A stretch of DNA of 64,000 nt, from assembly GCF_001939075.1 (NCBI RefSeq), contig NZ_MPTA01000001.1:496001-560000 (forward strand), given 5' to 3'. Below the pieces are notes generated by a model that was given only the letters and a program-made list of their open reading frames with translations, was not told the DNA's origin and ran no database searches. Below are positions 56,221 to 64,000 of the stretch, one piece after another. Numbering within the stretch: the first letter of the stretch is position 1; every line of letters begins with the position of its first letter. This DNA is from Paenisporosarcina indica (lineage in GTDB: Bacteria > Bacillota > Bacilli > Bacillales_A > Planococcaceae). A program made the position numbers and the translations under genes.

Positions 56221-57475
56221 CAATAAATGGAGTGAACAGAAAATTGATGATTTACTTAGCCAAGCGCCCAAACTGCAAGACACACGTTCAAAAGATGAAG
56301 TGTTCAAACGGTTATCGGAAGATCCAAGATTGAAAACACAAGTTCCCAAAAAGCGGACTACATGGATTCCCTCAGCAGTAGCAGCAGCTGCGGTTCTTAC
56401 ATTGTGTTTGTTTACAGCCACCATGTTGAATCAACCGAATGAATCCGCTGAGATGGCAAAAGATCAAGGAGAAGTTTCCAGGGAGACTTCAAGTCAAGAT
56501 AGTTCGGAAGACGCCTCGATGACGATGATGAAAGTTGAAGAAGCTGAAATCACTGAGGGAAGTTCTGATGAAATGATAGAAGCAAAATTAGAAAATGAAC
56601 ACACATTTTTGTCAAAGGCATCAACAGGGAATCAATTGACGGCAGTTTACCCGGATGAAGTGACTGATGATGTTACGGTCTTCCGGCTTGGTATGGCAGG
56701 GGATGCGGCAAATAGCGTTCCTGTGACCTTTCTAATTCCTAACAGTCAAATTGCTGCTGATTTCGGTGATAGAAAGCCAACATCATTAGAATTGTATCAA
56801 ACGTATGCACCTCGGATCGATGAGGAATCTTTAGGTTTTACTGATTATCACCCTTATAAAGGTTCTTTTTCAGTTCAAGGAGATTCCTTACATCATACTC
56901 TCCCTAAAGATCATGCGTATGATACAGCTTCCGGCACCATCACCGTTTTTTTTCAATCCTTGAGTGAAACATTCCATGATTATTCTCAAATCGAATTTTT
57001 AAATGAAGATGGAACCAATGTGGAATTTGATCAAGCGGGTGAACCAAGTAAACCTACGGTGCTAGACGGGACCATCAATCATTCTGCTTATTATCTTTTC
57101 CGACAATCAAATAAAAATGTTTACTTAACACCAAACTTTGGGCAATCTTCTATTTCGTTGTCTGAAGCACTTCTACAAATGAAAGAAAAACCGAATGATG
57201 TTTACGAATCAGTGATACCCGAAGGGGTTAATTTTGAAGTGAAAAATGCAGGTGACATAACCCAAGTCGTTTTCTCACAGCCATTGGACCTGGAGAAAAT
57301 GAATGCCCAAACAGCGACATATCTGATTGAAGGATTATTGCTGACAGGTGCAAGTTTTGGGGAATCGTTACAATTTGAAAATATTGTGCAACCAAATTGG
57401 AATGGCTTTGATTTTACCAAACCATTGCCTATGCCATTGGGTGCAAATGAAAGTCCCTTTTTGTTAAAAGAATAA
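56213..57475 (+). CDS. rsiX: Anti-sigma-X factor RsiX
   Basis: A 420-residue membrane protein, somewhat longer than B. subtilis RsiX. A cytoplasmic N-terminal segment (about 1-45, EQKIDDLLSQAPKLQDTRSK) would bind SigX; one membrane helix follows (TTWIPSAVAAAAVLTLCLFT), then a large extracytoplasmic part with a low-complexity Ser/Glu-rich linker and conserved blocks. ATG 56213 lies after AGGAGG, overlapping sigX by eight bases; the ORF extends further upstream but inside sigX. Function is assigned from position and layout. Confidence 0.87.
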   Translation: MSNNKWSEQKIDDLLSQAPKLQDTRSKDEVFKRLSEDPRLKTQVPKKRTTWIPSAVAAAAVLTLCLFTATMLNQPNESAEMAKDQGEVSRETSSQDSSEDASMTMMKVEEAEITEGSSDEMIEAKLENEHTFLSKASTGNQLTAVYPDEVTDDVTVFRLGMAGDAANSVPVTFLIPNSQIAADFGDRKPTSLELYQTYAPRIDEESLGFTDYHPYKGSFSVQGDSLHHTLPKDHAYDTASGTITVFFQSLSETFHDYSQIEFLNEDGTNVEFDQAGEPSKPTVLDGTINHSAYYLFRQSNKNVYLTPNFGQSSISLSEALLQMKEKPNDVYESVIPEGVNFEVKNAGDITQVVFSQPLDLEKMNAQTATYLIEGLLLTGASFGESLQFENIVQPNWNGFDFTKPLPMPLGANESPFLLKE

Positions 57476-57479
57476 ATAC

Positions 57480-57521
57480 ACCCATTCGTAAGCTCAAGTA
57501 GTTTACAAATGGGTTTTTTTT
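57480..57521 (+). terminator. Rho-independent terminator after rsiX
   Basis: ACCCATTCGTAA (57480-57491) pairs with TTACAAATGGGT (57503-57514), one bulge, then TTTTTTT. Confidence 0.82.
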
Positions 57522-57554
57522 CTTATAGTATACTATGTAAGTTAATATTGATTC

Positions 57555-57777
57555 ATCTTCGGGGCAGGGTGAAATTCCCGATCGGCGGTAATAGGAGAAC
57601 GATTCCTTAAGCCCGCGAGCCGTAAGGCAGGATTTGGTGCAATTCCAAAGCCGACAGTATAGTCTGGATGGGAGAAGGTGAAGGTGCGGTCGTTTTTCGT
57701 TCTGTCATTTAACGAGACGCCTATTTAAGTGCGCCTTTCTACTCCCCTAAGCGATAACGGCTTATGGGATTTTTTTG
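57555..57777 (+). promoter_or_regulatory. FMN riboswitch (RFN element) with terminator
   Basis: The aptamer (about 57555-57682) has the conserved RFN pieces in order: CTTCGGGGCAGGGTGAAATT, CCCGATCGGCGGTAATAGG, AAGCCCGCGAGC, GATTTGGTGCAATTCC, GCCGACAGTATAGTCTGGAT and GGGAGAAGG. The expression platform ends in a terminator-like hairpin, CCCCTAAGC (57744-57752) with GCTTATGGG (57760-57768), followed by seven Ts. FMN binding is expected to stop transcription before ribU. Confidence 0.95.
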
Positions 57778-57838
57778 ATGGGACAAAGCGAACGAACTTT
57801 TCTTCTTGTGGAGTGAATCGACAAAAGGAGAGAGTAAT

Positions 57839-58417
57839 ATGAAGAACACTAAATTACGTATTATGATTGCGGTTGGGATGTTAAGTAGTATTTCATTTGT
57901 ACTGATGCTTTTCAACTTTCCATTACCCGTATTACCATCGTTTTTGAAAATCGATTTTAGTGATGTACCTGCACTCATTGCAGCGGTCATCATGGGTCCT
58001 GTAGCTGGGATCTTAGTCGCGCTTTTTAAAAATGTTTTATATTGGATGTTTAGTGGAAGTCCAACAGGTGTTCCAGTTGGTGAAATGGCCAACTTTGCAA
58101 CGAGCATATTGTTTATAATACCGGTCTATATGATTTATCGGAAAGTTACAACTACAAAAGGTTTAGCAATTGGATTAAGTGCTGGAGTATTTGCAATGGC
58201 ACTTGGCATGAGCGTATTGAACTATGCCGTATTCCTACCGATGTACACTTACTTCTTGAACTATCCAGCAGAAACTGGAGATGCATTATTTAAATCGATT
58301 GTACTTGGAATATTACCATTCAACTTAATTAAAGGTGTACTACTTTCAATGGTAATCTTTGTTCTTTTTAAAACAATGAAAAGTTGGTTAGATAAACAGC
58401 GTATACAATTTTCATAA
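57839..58417 (+). CDS. ribU: Riboflavin transporter RibU (FmnP), ECF S component
   Basis: A 192-residue integral membrane protein of about six helices, the substrate-binding part of an energy-coupling-factor transporter for riboflavin. Family features are SSISFVLMLFNFPLPVLPSF, KIDFSDVPALIAAVIMGPVA and the S-component loop SGSPTGVPVGEMANF. ATG 57839 follows AAAGGAG. The FMN riboswitch upstream supports the function. With no rib biosynthesis genes around, uptake may be important, though they could lie elsewhere. Confidence 0.95.
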   Translation: MKNTKLRIMIAVGMLSSISFVLMLFNFPLPVLPSFLKIDFSDVPALIAAVIMGPVAGILVALFKNVLYWMFSGSPTGVPVGEMANFATSILFIIPVYMIYRKVTTTKGLAIGLSAGVFAMALGMSVLNYAVFLPMYTYFLNYPAETGDALFKSIVLGILPFNLIKGVLLSMVIFVLFKTMKSWLDKQRIQFS

Positions 58418-58426
58418 AGTCATAAT

Positions 58427-58462
58427 AAAAAGCTACGGAAGAAAACTTCCGTAGCTTTTTTG
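58427..58462. terminator. Bidirectional terminator between ribU and fer
   Basis: AAAAAGCTACGGAAG (58427-58441) pairs with CTTCCGTAGCTTTTT (58446-58460). Confidence 0.92.
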
Positions 58463-58498
58463 TGTCTTACATAGCAGACCATGCTTCTACACTTTTTA

Positions 58499-58798
<300 letters not shown>

Positions 58799-58854
58799 CT
58801 AATCATGTTTTATGCAATTTTCAACCTAAATACTCATCGATTGGAGGAAGGTCT

Positions 58855-59907
58855 GTGCTATTCCAACAAATTATCTTACATATGGTCCATCGTTTAAATG
58901 GAGAAAGAACAATCTCTGCTCCTTTTCATTTACTTAGAGGGAAACGTTCAGGACAAACGATTCAAGATGTTAAGAGCTTTGGTTTTACAAAGTACTTTTC
59001 ATTATTTCCAAAACTATCTAAAGAGTCATACGACCAAACCATTCAACTAATGATTCAATCGGGGCTGTTGATTGTAAATGAGGATTCCATTCCGCATACT
59101 ACTAAACTCGGGCAATTAGAGCTGCGACAGCTACCAAAACTTAAATTAAATGGCTGGTTATATAGAGGAAATGAACGATTATTTTTTCAACGGCTTTCTT
59201 TAGTAACTCAGACATTATCACATGTACAGGCTAAAAGTATGGCATTCACCCCTGTGCAAAAGGACGATAAAATTCAACAATGGGTACGGCAATTCCTAAG
59301 AAGTGTTCCATATCAATCAACTACATTTATTCAGCAATTTTATCAAGAATTATCCACTGTATTTCAGTCGCCAAATCTATCAGATCAACATTTGACAATT
59401 TTGTGTCATCGATTATCAGGGTTTGAAGTAAGTGGAATTACATGGCAACAATTATCGCATGCATTAAAAACCGATGAGCTAGACTTACAAATAAGATTCT
59501 ATGAATGCTTACACATCTTACTTGATGAAATACTATCTAATCCTCAATTAGTTATATTGTGTAAAATAAGTGAAGGAATAAAGACAACCACCCCGTTAAC
59601 AGATTCTGCAAAGAAAACATCAGAACTTCACCAACAAGGCTATTCTTTTGAACAGATTGTTACTATGCGGCAATTAAAAACGAGTACAATCGAGGATCAT
59701 TTCGTGGAAATGGCAATGAATAATCCATCATTCTCGATCAAAGTTTTTTTTCCGAATGTCGATTCAAATATGTTGATTCAACAAGTTAGAAATCAACAGA
59801 CCAAAAAATTACGCACGTTAAAAAATGCTTATCCTACATATTCCTACTTTCAGTTACGATTATTATTAGTAATGGGCGGTGATTCAAATGACAAAGAATC
59901 TTTATAA
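58855..59907 (+). CDS. ypbB: YpbB, helix-turn-helix protein
   Basis: A 350-residue protein corresponding to YpbB by length and by lying directly before recS. The C-terminal part is a helix-turn-helix: SELHQQGYSFEQIVTMRQLK and STIEDHFVEMAMNNP, the same kind of module found at the end of many RecQ helicases. Since the RecQ protein here lacks such an ending, YpbB may act with it; that is inference. GTG 58855 follows GGAGGAAGG. It overlaps recS by 20 bases. Confidence 0.9.
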   Translation: MLFQQIILHMVHRLNGERTISAPFHLLRGKRSGQTIQDVKSFGFTKYFSLFPKLSKESYDQTIQLMIQSGLLIVNEDSIPHTTKLGQLELRQLPKLKLNGWLYRGNERLFFQRLSLVTQTLSHVQAKSMAFTPVQKDDKIQQWVRQFLRSVPYQSTTFIQQFYQELSTVFQSPNLSDQHLTILCHRLSGFEVSGITWQQLSHALKTDELDLQIRFYECLHILLDEILSNPQLVILCKISEGIKTTTPLTDSAKKTSELHQQGYSFEQIVTMRQLKTSTIEDHFVEMAMNNPSFSIKVFFPNVDSNMLIQQVRNQQTKKLRTLKNAYPTYSYFQLRLLLVMGGDSNDKESL

Positions 59908-61336
59908 GGTACTTAATGATAAATTTGGTTTTTCATCTTTTAGAAAAGGTCAGAAAGAAATTATTGAAAGTATATTAAATGAGGAAGATGTTGTAGCCAT
60001 AATGCCTACAGGTATGGGGAAATCCCTATGTTATCAAATTCCTGGATATCTCATGCCGCATACCGTAATTATTATTTCCCCTTTGCTATCATTAATGCAG
60101 GATCAAGTCGAACAATTGAAAAAAAGGGGTGAAAAGCGAGTTGTTGCGTTCAACTCTTTTTTAACACCACTTGAAAAACAACAATTTTTACAACGAATCG
60201 AATCCTATAAATTCATTTTTTTGTCACCAGAAATGTTGATGCAAGACCTAGTTAAAGCAAAACTACAAAGTATTCCTATTTCCCTTATTGTTGCGGATGA
60301 AGCACATTGTATTTCACAATGGGGGTACGATTTTCGCCCGGACTATTTGAGATTAGGTGAGTGGTTACACGAACCGACCCGACCTCCGATCTTGGCATTA
60401 ACAGCTACAGCGACACAACAAGTCATGAATGATATTACACTCCATTTAAACATGGTAAATCCTACTTATCACATGCAATCACTTGATCGACCTAATATTC
60501 GATACTCAACTGTTGAAGTAGATTCATCTCATCATAAATTTGAGTCTATACTCAAACAAATTGAAAGTTATTCTGGTCCTGGAATTCTGTATACACAATC
60601 TCGGAAGAAAGCCGACGAGTACGCGCTTAAATTAAGTGCAGCAGGAATACGGATTGCATCCTATCATGCAGGAATGGATCAAGTGGATCGAATGTTTGTT
60701 CAGCAACAATTTTTACAGAATGAAATTGAATGGGTATGTGCTACGAATGCATTTGGGATGGGTGTACATAAAGACGATGTTCGACAAGTTATCCATGATC
60801 ATTTTCCATCATCAGTCGCAAATTATGCCCAAGAAGTGGGACGAGCTGGAAGAGATGGAACAGACGCACTAGCAACTTTATTTTATACAATTGACGATGA
60901 ACATCGCACAATTTTTGTTGCAACTAACGATTTTCCTGAAGAAATTCACGTTAAAATCTTTAATGAGAACAAATATAACGGAATGAGCGCCAATCAATTA
61001 GTGTCACAAGGATTACTATCTGAAAACCACGTGCGAATACTCGATTATTGGTCCGCACGGAAAACGGAAGAAGATACAATTTCTATGCTTCAGCAATTGA
61101 GACAAGAAAAAGTTCAACAAATCCATAGAATGAAAGAAATCATTACAAATTCATTATGTATCCGACATCAAATCGTGCAAACATTTGGTCAACAATTAGC
61201 AGACAAACCTCAAAATTGTTGCTCAAAGTGCGGGTTGAATACAGATGAAATTGTTCATTCTTCCCAAGAACGTTCTCAACAGATATTGTTAAGTCCATGG
61301 CAAAATAGATTATCTTTATTATTCCCAAGGGGTTAA
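59888..61336 (+). CDS. recS: ATP-dependent DNA helicase RecS (RecQ family)
   Basis: A 482-residue short RecQ-type helicase. Motif I is AIMPTGMGKSLCYQIPGY, motif II VADEAHCISQWGYDFRPDYL, motif III LALTATATQQV, motif VI QEVGRAGRDG. A zinc-binding region has CIRHQIVQTF and CCSKCGLN. It lacks the winged-helix and HRDC ends of long RecQ proteins, matching B. subtilis RecS (YpbC). ATG 59888 is preferred over GTG 59879 by spacing from GGGCGGTGA. It overlaps ypbB, which may supply the missing C-terminal module. Confidence 0.94.
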   Translation: MTKNLYKVLNDKFGFSSFRKGQKEIIESILNEEDVVAIMPTGMGKSLCYQIPGYLMPHTVIIISPLLSLMQDQVEQLKKRGEKRVVAFNSFLTPLEKQQFLQRIESYKFIFLSPEMLMQDLVKAKLQSIPISLIVADEAHCISQWGYDFRPDYLRLGEWLHEPTRPPILALTATATQQVMNDITLHLNMVNPTYHMQSLDRPNIRYSTVEVDSSHHKFESILKQIESYSGPGILYTQSRKKADEYALKLSAAGIRIASYHAGMDQVDRMFVQQQFLQNEIEWVCATNAFGMGVHKDDVRQVIHDHFPSSVANYAQEVGRAGRDGTDALATLFYTIDDEHRTIFVATNDFPEEIHVKIFNENKYNGMSANQLVSQGLLSENHVRILDYWSARKTEEDTISMLQQLRQEKVQQIHRMKEIITNSLCIRHQIVQTFGQQLADKPQNCCSKCGLNTDEIVHSSQERSQQILLSPWQNRLSLLFPRG

Positions 61337-61354
61337 TAATAAAGTGAGGTTTGA

Positions 61355-61383
61355 TTTACTTTTTCTCCAAATTTCGGCATAAT
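61355..61383 (+). promoter_or_regulatory. Candidate sigma-A promoter of ypbE
   Basis: TTTACT (61355-61360), a 17-base spacer and CATAAT (61378-61383), 37 bases before the start. Confidence 0.5.
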
Positions 61384-61419
61384 AAGTACAGACGAAACGT
61401 AGAATAGGAGTTTATTGTA

Positions 61420-62043
61420 ATGAATAAAGATGATTATCAAAATAAAATAGAAGAACATCGAAAACCTATTGAAATTAATAGTGCTGAAGAGCCAAATACA
61501 CGTAAATCTAGACGTACTAATCCTTCCGTGTCAAAACAATCTAAAAAACAAAAACGAAATTATCTATTACCGATCTTGTTCTTTTTCTTTATCCTAATCC
61601 CAGTGTCTTTTTTAATTTATGTATTTGTCTTCTATCAACCAAGTTCGAATGGAGTAACTGTTGTCGACAATAGTCAAGTTCAATACGAACAAAATGAAAA
61701 AGAGGATGTAGCTGACACTAGTCCAGATGATGAAAGCACTGATCCACTAGCGTCTGATGTAGATCCAAAAGATTCAGAAGCGAGTGAGGAAACAACAATA
61801 CCTGAAGAAACAACAGTACCAGAAGACCAACCGGCGGCACCCCCTGTTGAACAGCCTTCAGAAGTTCCTTCCGAACCACAGCCGACCTCAGATAAAACAC
61901 ATGTGGTACAGCCTGGTGAAAACCTTTACCGTATTGCCTTAAAATACTACCCTTCAGGTGGTGGAGTAGATCTAATCAAATCTGCAAATAACTTAACTTC
62001 TGACTCGATATCATCCGGTCAAACATTAATTATTCCGAATTAA
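61420..62043 (+). CDS. ypbE: YpbE-like LysM membrane protein
   Basis: A 207-residue single-pass protein. A basic cytoplasmic head (SKKQKRN) precedes a membrane helix (about residues 48-70, LLPILFFFFILIPVSFLIYV); then comes a disordered acidic, Pro/Glu/Thr-rich spacer (about 90-155) and a C-terminal LysM domain (HVVQPGENLYRIALKYYPSG to GQTLIIPN) for peptidoglycan binding. Position after recS fits YpbE of B. subtilis, although ypbD is absent here. ATG 61420 follows TAGGAG. Confidence 0.88.
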   Translation: MNKDDYQNKIEEHRKPIEINSAEEPNTRKSRRTNPSVSKQSKKQKRNYLLPILFFFFILIPVSFLIYVFVFYQPSSNGVTVVDNSQVQYEQNEKEDVADTSPDDESTDPLASDVDPKDSEASEETTIPEETTVPEDQPAAPPVEQPSEVPSEPQPTSDKTHVVQPGENLYRIALKYYPSGGGVDLIKSANNLTSDSISSGQTLIIPN

Positions 62044-62116
62044 ATGTTTTAAAAAAGGAGTAAAGGGAATTTTGTAGAATAGTTAATACGTACTGAAATG
62101 AGAATGAGGTGACTGA

Positions 62117-62746
62117 ATGTTTGCGAAAAGTGTAATGATACCAAAAGAAAAATGTATCACAATCGAAACAACCGAGTCTTTGCAGACGGCATTAGACTTA
62201 TTGGAGAAAAATCAAATTGACGCATTACCAGTTTTAGAGAATGGAATATATAAAGGGATATTGAATCGTTATATTGCCTATAGAGCTTTTTACTATTGCG
62301 GTCTAAGCAAAGATGAATTTCAGGCGCAAACGTCTCTAATGGACGTTGTGACAAGAGAAGATATTTATTTAAACATTGAAGCTGTGTTTGAAGATTCTTT
62401 GATCCTACTTAATGATTTTCCAATAATTGCCGTTGTGGAGGAGAATCAATTCTTGGGGTTAGTGACACGTTTTGACATTATGGATCAGTTCCGCAGCGCA
62501 TTTGGAATGGATCGCCCTGGCGTCCGCATTACATTTACTTCTGTAGAAACAAAAGGTCAAATTGCACGCGTTTCGGATATTATTCAAAAGTTTCATGAGT
62601 CAGTTATCTCGTTAGTTACATTTGATGAGTCAGACAAGTTACTGCGAAGAATTGTCTTGAAGATCGAGAAACGTGATAATATTCAAAAATTCCTGAATGA
62701 ACTTGATCGCTCAGGATTCCGTGTATTGCACATGGAAGAAGATTGA
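62117..62746 (+). CDS. CBS-pair protein with C-terminal ACT-like domain
   Basis: A 209-residue cytoplasmic protein. Two CBS motifs occupy about residues 1-130 (TTESLQTALDLLEKNQIDAL, PVLENGIYKGILNRY; DFPIIAVVEENQFLGLVTRF), and the rest, starting PGVRITFTSVETKGQIARVS, resembles an ACT fold. The architecture is that of AcuB-like regulators; CBS pairs bind adenine nucleotides, including c-di-AMP in some Firmicute proteins. The ligand cannot be told from sequence. ATG 62117 follows GAGGTGA. Confidence 0.82.
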   Translation: MFAKSVMIPKEKCITIETTESLQTALDLLEKNQIDALPVLENGIYKGILNRYIAYRAFYYCGLSKDEFQAQTSLMDVVTREDIYLNIEAVFEDSLILLNDFPIIAVVEENQFLGLVTRFDIMDQFRSAFGMDRPGVRITFTSVETKGQIARVSDIIQKFHESVISLVTFDESDKLLRRIVLKIEKRDNIQKFLNELDRSGFRVLHMEED

Positions 62747-62770
62747 TTCATAGACTATGAAATAGCTCAA

Positions 62771-62805
62771 TGTAAGGGGAAGGGGAGACCCTCCTCTTTT
62801 TATTT
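62771..62805 (+). terminator. Weak terminator after the CBS gene
   Basis: A GGGGA-rich segment (62775-62785) can pair imperfectly with CCCTCCTC (62789-62796), followed by TTTTTATTTT. Confidence 0.45.
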
Positions 62806-62823
62806 TGATTAAGGGGTGAGTGA

Positions 62824-63588
62824 ATGCGTTATTTAATAACCATGATGGGTGTGATTTTTAGTATTCCTCTTTTCATGTTTAAAAAAGCATTTGAAACAAA
62901 TGTTCTTCATCAAGAAATTGAGGTGGAATCTGTAAAGCAAGAAACTTTTCGACTTTTTTTTATTTCAGATATTCATCGGAGGAAGATATCAAATCGGCTA
63001 ATTGAAAAAGTTGGTTCGGATATTAAGGCCGTGATCATCGGAGGAGATTTAGCCGAAAGAGGAGTTTCATTGGAACAAATCGAAGAAAATATTAAACAAC
63101 TCGCGAAAATCGGACCACTAATTTATGTATGGGGAAACAATGACCGTGAAGTTGGCGAACGCCATATTCGCAAATTCATTCTTAATGAGGGTGGCATTCT
63201 ACTAGAAAATGAGGCAATCTGTCTACAAAATCAGCGTGAGCAACTATGGATTGTTGGGATTGATGATGTTTCTTCTGGACGTGCAAATATTGAAAAAAGC
63301 TTTGCTAAGGTACCGGAAAGAGAGACTGTTGTTTTTGTCTCACATACCCCATTCGTCTTTAATAAAGTAATAGAACGTTATAAGCCGAGTGTGCTACTTG
63401 CTGGTCACACCCATGGTGGACAAATTCGAGTAGGTAAATGGGGTTATTATCAGCGTGGAACCCTAAAGTCAGAGAACAACGTCGTAACATTGATTAGTAA
63501 CGGTTTTGGAACTACTTTTATGCCGCTGCGTTTAGGTGCGCCTGCTGAGTGTCATATCTTGTCGATTATGCCCTTGCAAAACGAATGA
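62824..63588 (+). CDS. ypbG: YpbG, membrane-associated metallophosphoesterase
   Basis: A 254-residue calcineurin-like phosphoesterase with an N-terminal hydrophobic segment (about residues 2-19). Metal-ligand motifs in order: ISDIHRRK, IGGDLAERG, WGNNDREVGER, VSHTPFVF and LLAGHTHGGQIRVG, a complete set for a two-metal centre. It matches YpbG of B. subtilis and related phosphatases of the YkuE type. The substrate is unknown. ATG 62824 follows AAGGGGTGAG. Confidence 0.92.
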   Translation: MRYLITMMGVIFSIPLFMFKKAFETNVLHQEIEVESVKQETFRLFFISDIHRRKISNRLIEKVGSDIKAVIIGGDLAERGVSLEQIEENIKQLAKIGPLIYVWGNNDREVGERHIRKFILNEGGILLENEAICLQNQREQLWIVGIDDVSSGRANIEKSFAKVPERETVVFVSHTPFVFNKVIERYKPSVLLAGHTHGGQIRVGKWGYYQRGTLKSENNVVTLISNGFGTTFMPLRLGAPAECHILSIMPLQNE

Positions 63589-63617
63589 CTGTACAAATGA
63601 AATGTAAATCCTCTTAG

Positions 63618-63671
63618 TTGTATAGTTCGTCAGGTTCTCCTATCATTATGTTTAGGTAGGAGAATTTCTAT
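63618..63671 (+). promoter_or_regulatory. ypdA promoter and leader hairpin
   Basis: TTGTAT (63618-63623), 17 bases, TATCAT (63641-63646). The hairpin TTCTCCTA (63635-63642) / TAGGAGAA (63657-63664) with TTTCTATTT after it overlaps; it could end the upstream transcript. Confidence 0.45.
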
Positions 63672-63690
63672 TTAAAGGAAGTGTAGAAAA

Positions 63691-64000
63691 ATGAAAAATG
63701 TAAACGCAATTGTCGTCGGAGGGGGACCCTGTGGTCTAGCAACTGCAATAGCCTTACAAAATATTGGTGTCTCATCGATTATTATTGAAAAAGGGAATGT
63801 AGTGGAAGCAATATATAAATATCCCACACATCAAACATTTTTTAGTACAAGCGAAAAATTAGCAATCGGGGATGTCCCTTTTATTATTGAAGGACGCAAG
63901 CCTAAACGTAATCAAGCTCTTGTTTATTATCGTGAAGTAGCAAAAATGAAAAAATTACAGGTCCATCGATATGAAACGGTCGAGCGAGTTGAGAAACAGA
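63691..64000 (+). CDS. ypdA: YpdA, bacillithiol disulfide reductase, N-terminal part
   Basis: The first 103 codons of a flavoprotein cut by the window edge. The FAD-binding motif is VVGGGPCGLATAIAL, followed by IIEKGNVVEAIYKYPTHQTF, STSEKLAIGDVPFI and the conserved NQALVYYREVAK. These match YpdA of Bacillus, which reduces bacillithiol disulfide with NADPH. ATG 63691 follows AAAGGAAGTG. It suggests bacillithiol as the low-molecular-weight thiol of this organism. Confidence 0.92.
   Translation, partial: MKNVNAIVVGGGPCGLATAIALQNIGVSSIIIEKGNVVEAIYKYPTHQTFFSTSEKLAIGDVPFIIEGRKPKRNQALVYYREVAKMKKLQVHRYETVERVEKQ

Overview
The window reads as chromosomal DNA of a low-GC, endospore-forming Firmicute of order Bacillales, most likely family Planococcaceae (Sporosarcina/Paenisporosarcina/Psychrobacillus-like). 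The basis is AT-rich sequence, strong AGGAGG-type ribosome binding sites, many sporulation genes (spoVS, cotE, sirA, spoIIAA-spoIIAB-sigF, spoVAF) and gene order like Bacillus subtilis. The family placement is inference, since no rRNA is present.

Layout. (1) 1-8.4 kb: end of ymdB, spoVS, a decayed korB remnant, miaB-ricA, cotE, mutS-mutL. (2) 8.4-19.8 kb: a small membrane protein, a SET-domain protein, glpK-glpD-hydrolase-miaA-hfq, a rhodanese, a TRIC-type channel, ynbB, glnR-glnA. (3) 19.8-25.2 kb: an accessory region with an integrase remnant, an IS-derived MITE-like element, unknown small ORFs, a cupin/small-protein pair with a sigma-K-like promoter, rlmN and an orphan SPP1-type holin. (4) 25.2-30.3 kb: the SOS locus lexA/yneA-yneB, then ynzC, tkt, sirA, yneF. 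(5) 30.3-36.4 kb: yqkD, HMG-CoA lyase and thiolase, a frameshifted yqkE-like gene, yqkF, nudF, a SpoIIM-like membrane protein, fur. (6) 36.5-45.3 kb: xerD, deoB, pdp, the sigma-F operon with spoVAF, lysA. (7) 45.4-57.5 kb: ribT, ypuF, scpA-scpB, a D-Ala-D-Ala carboxypeptidase, rluB, resABCDE, sigX-rsiX. (8) 57.5-64 kb: FMN riboswitch-ribU, fer, ypbB-recS, ypbE, a CBS protein, ypbG, start of ypdA.

The genes are mostly housekeeping: tRNA modification, mismatch repair, glycerol catabolism, nitrogen control, SOS response, nucleoside salvage, cytochrome c maturation with ResDE control, and sporulation. Regulatory sites readable from sequence include a GlnR operator, three LexA boxes, a PerR box at fur, Spo0A boxes at sirA and upstream of miaB, a sigma-H promoter at spoIIA, two sigma-K-like promoters, a catabolite-responsive element before resA and an FMN riboswitch.

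I found no convincing new multi-gene system. The more unusual points are a glycerol kinase whose HPr-phosphorylated histidine position is valine, a spoVAF whose conserved frame appears to start at ATA overlapping the sigF stop, gene decay at several conserved loci (korAB, yqkE, pupG/dacF, rib operon), and the 20.9-22.7 kb group of possible spore or surface genes.
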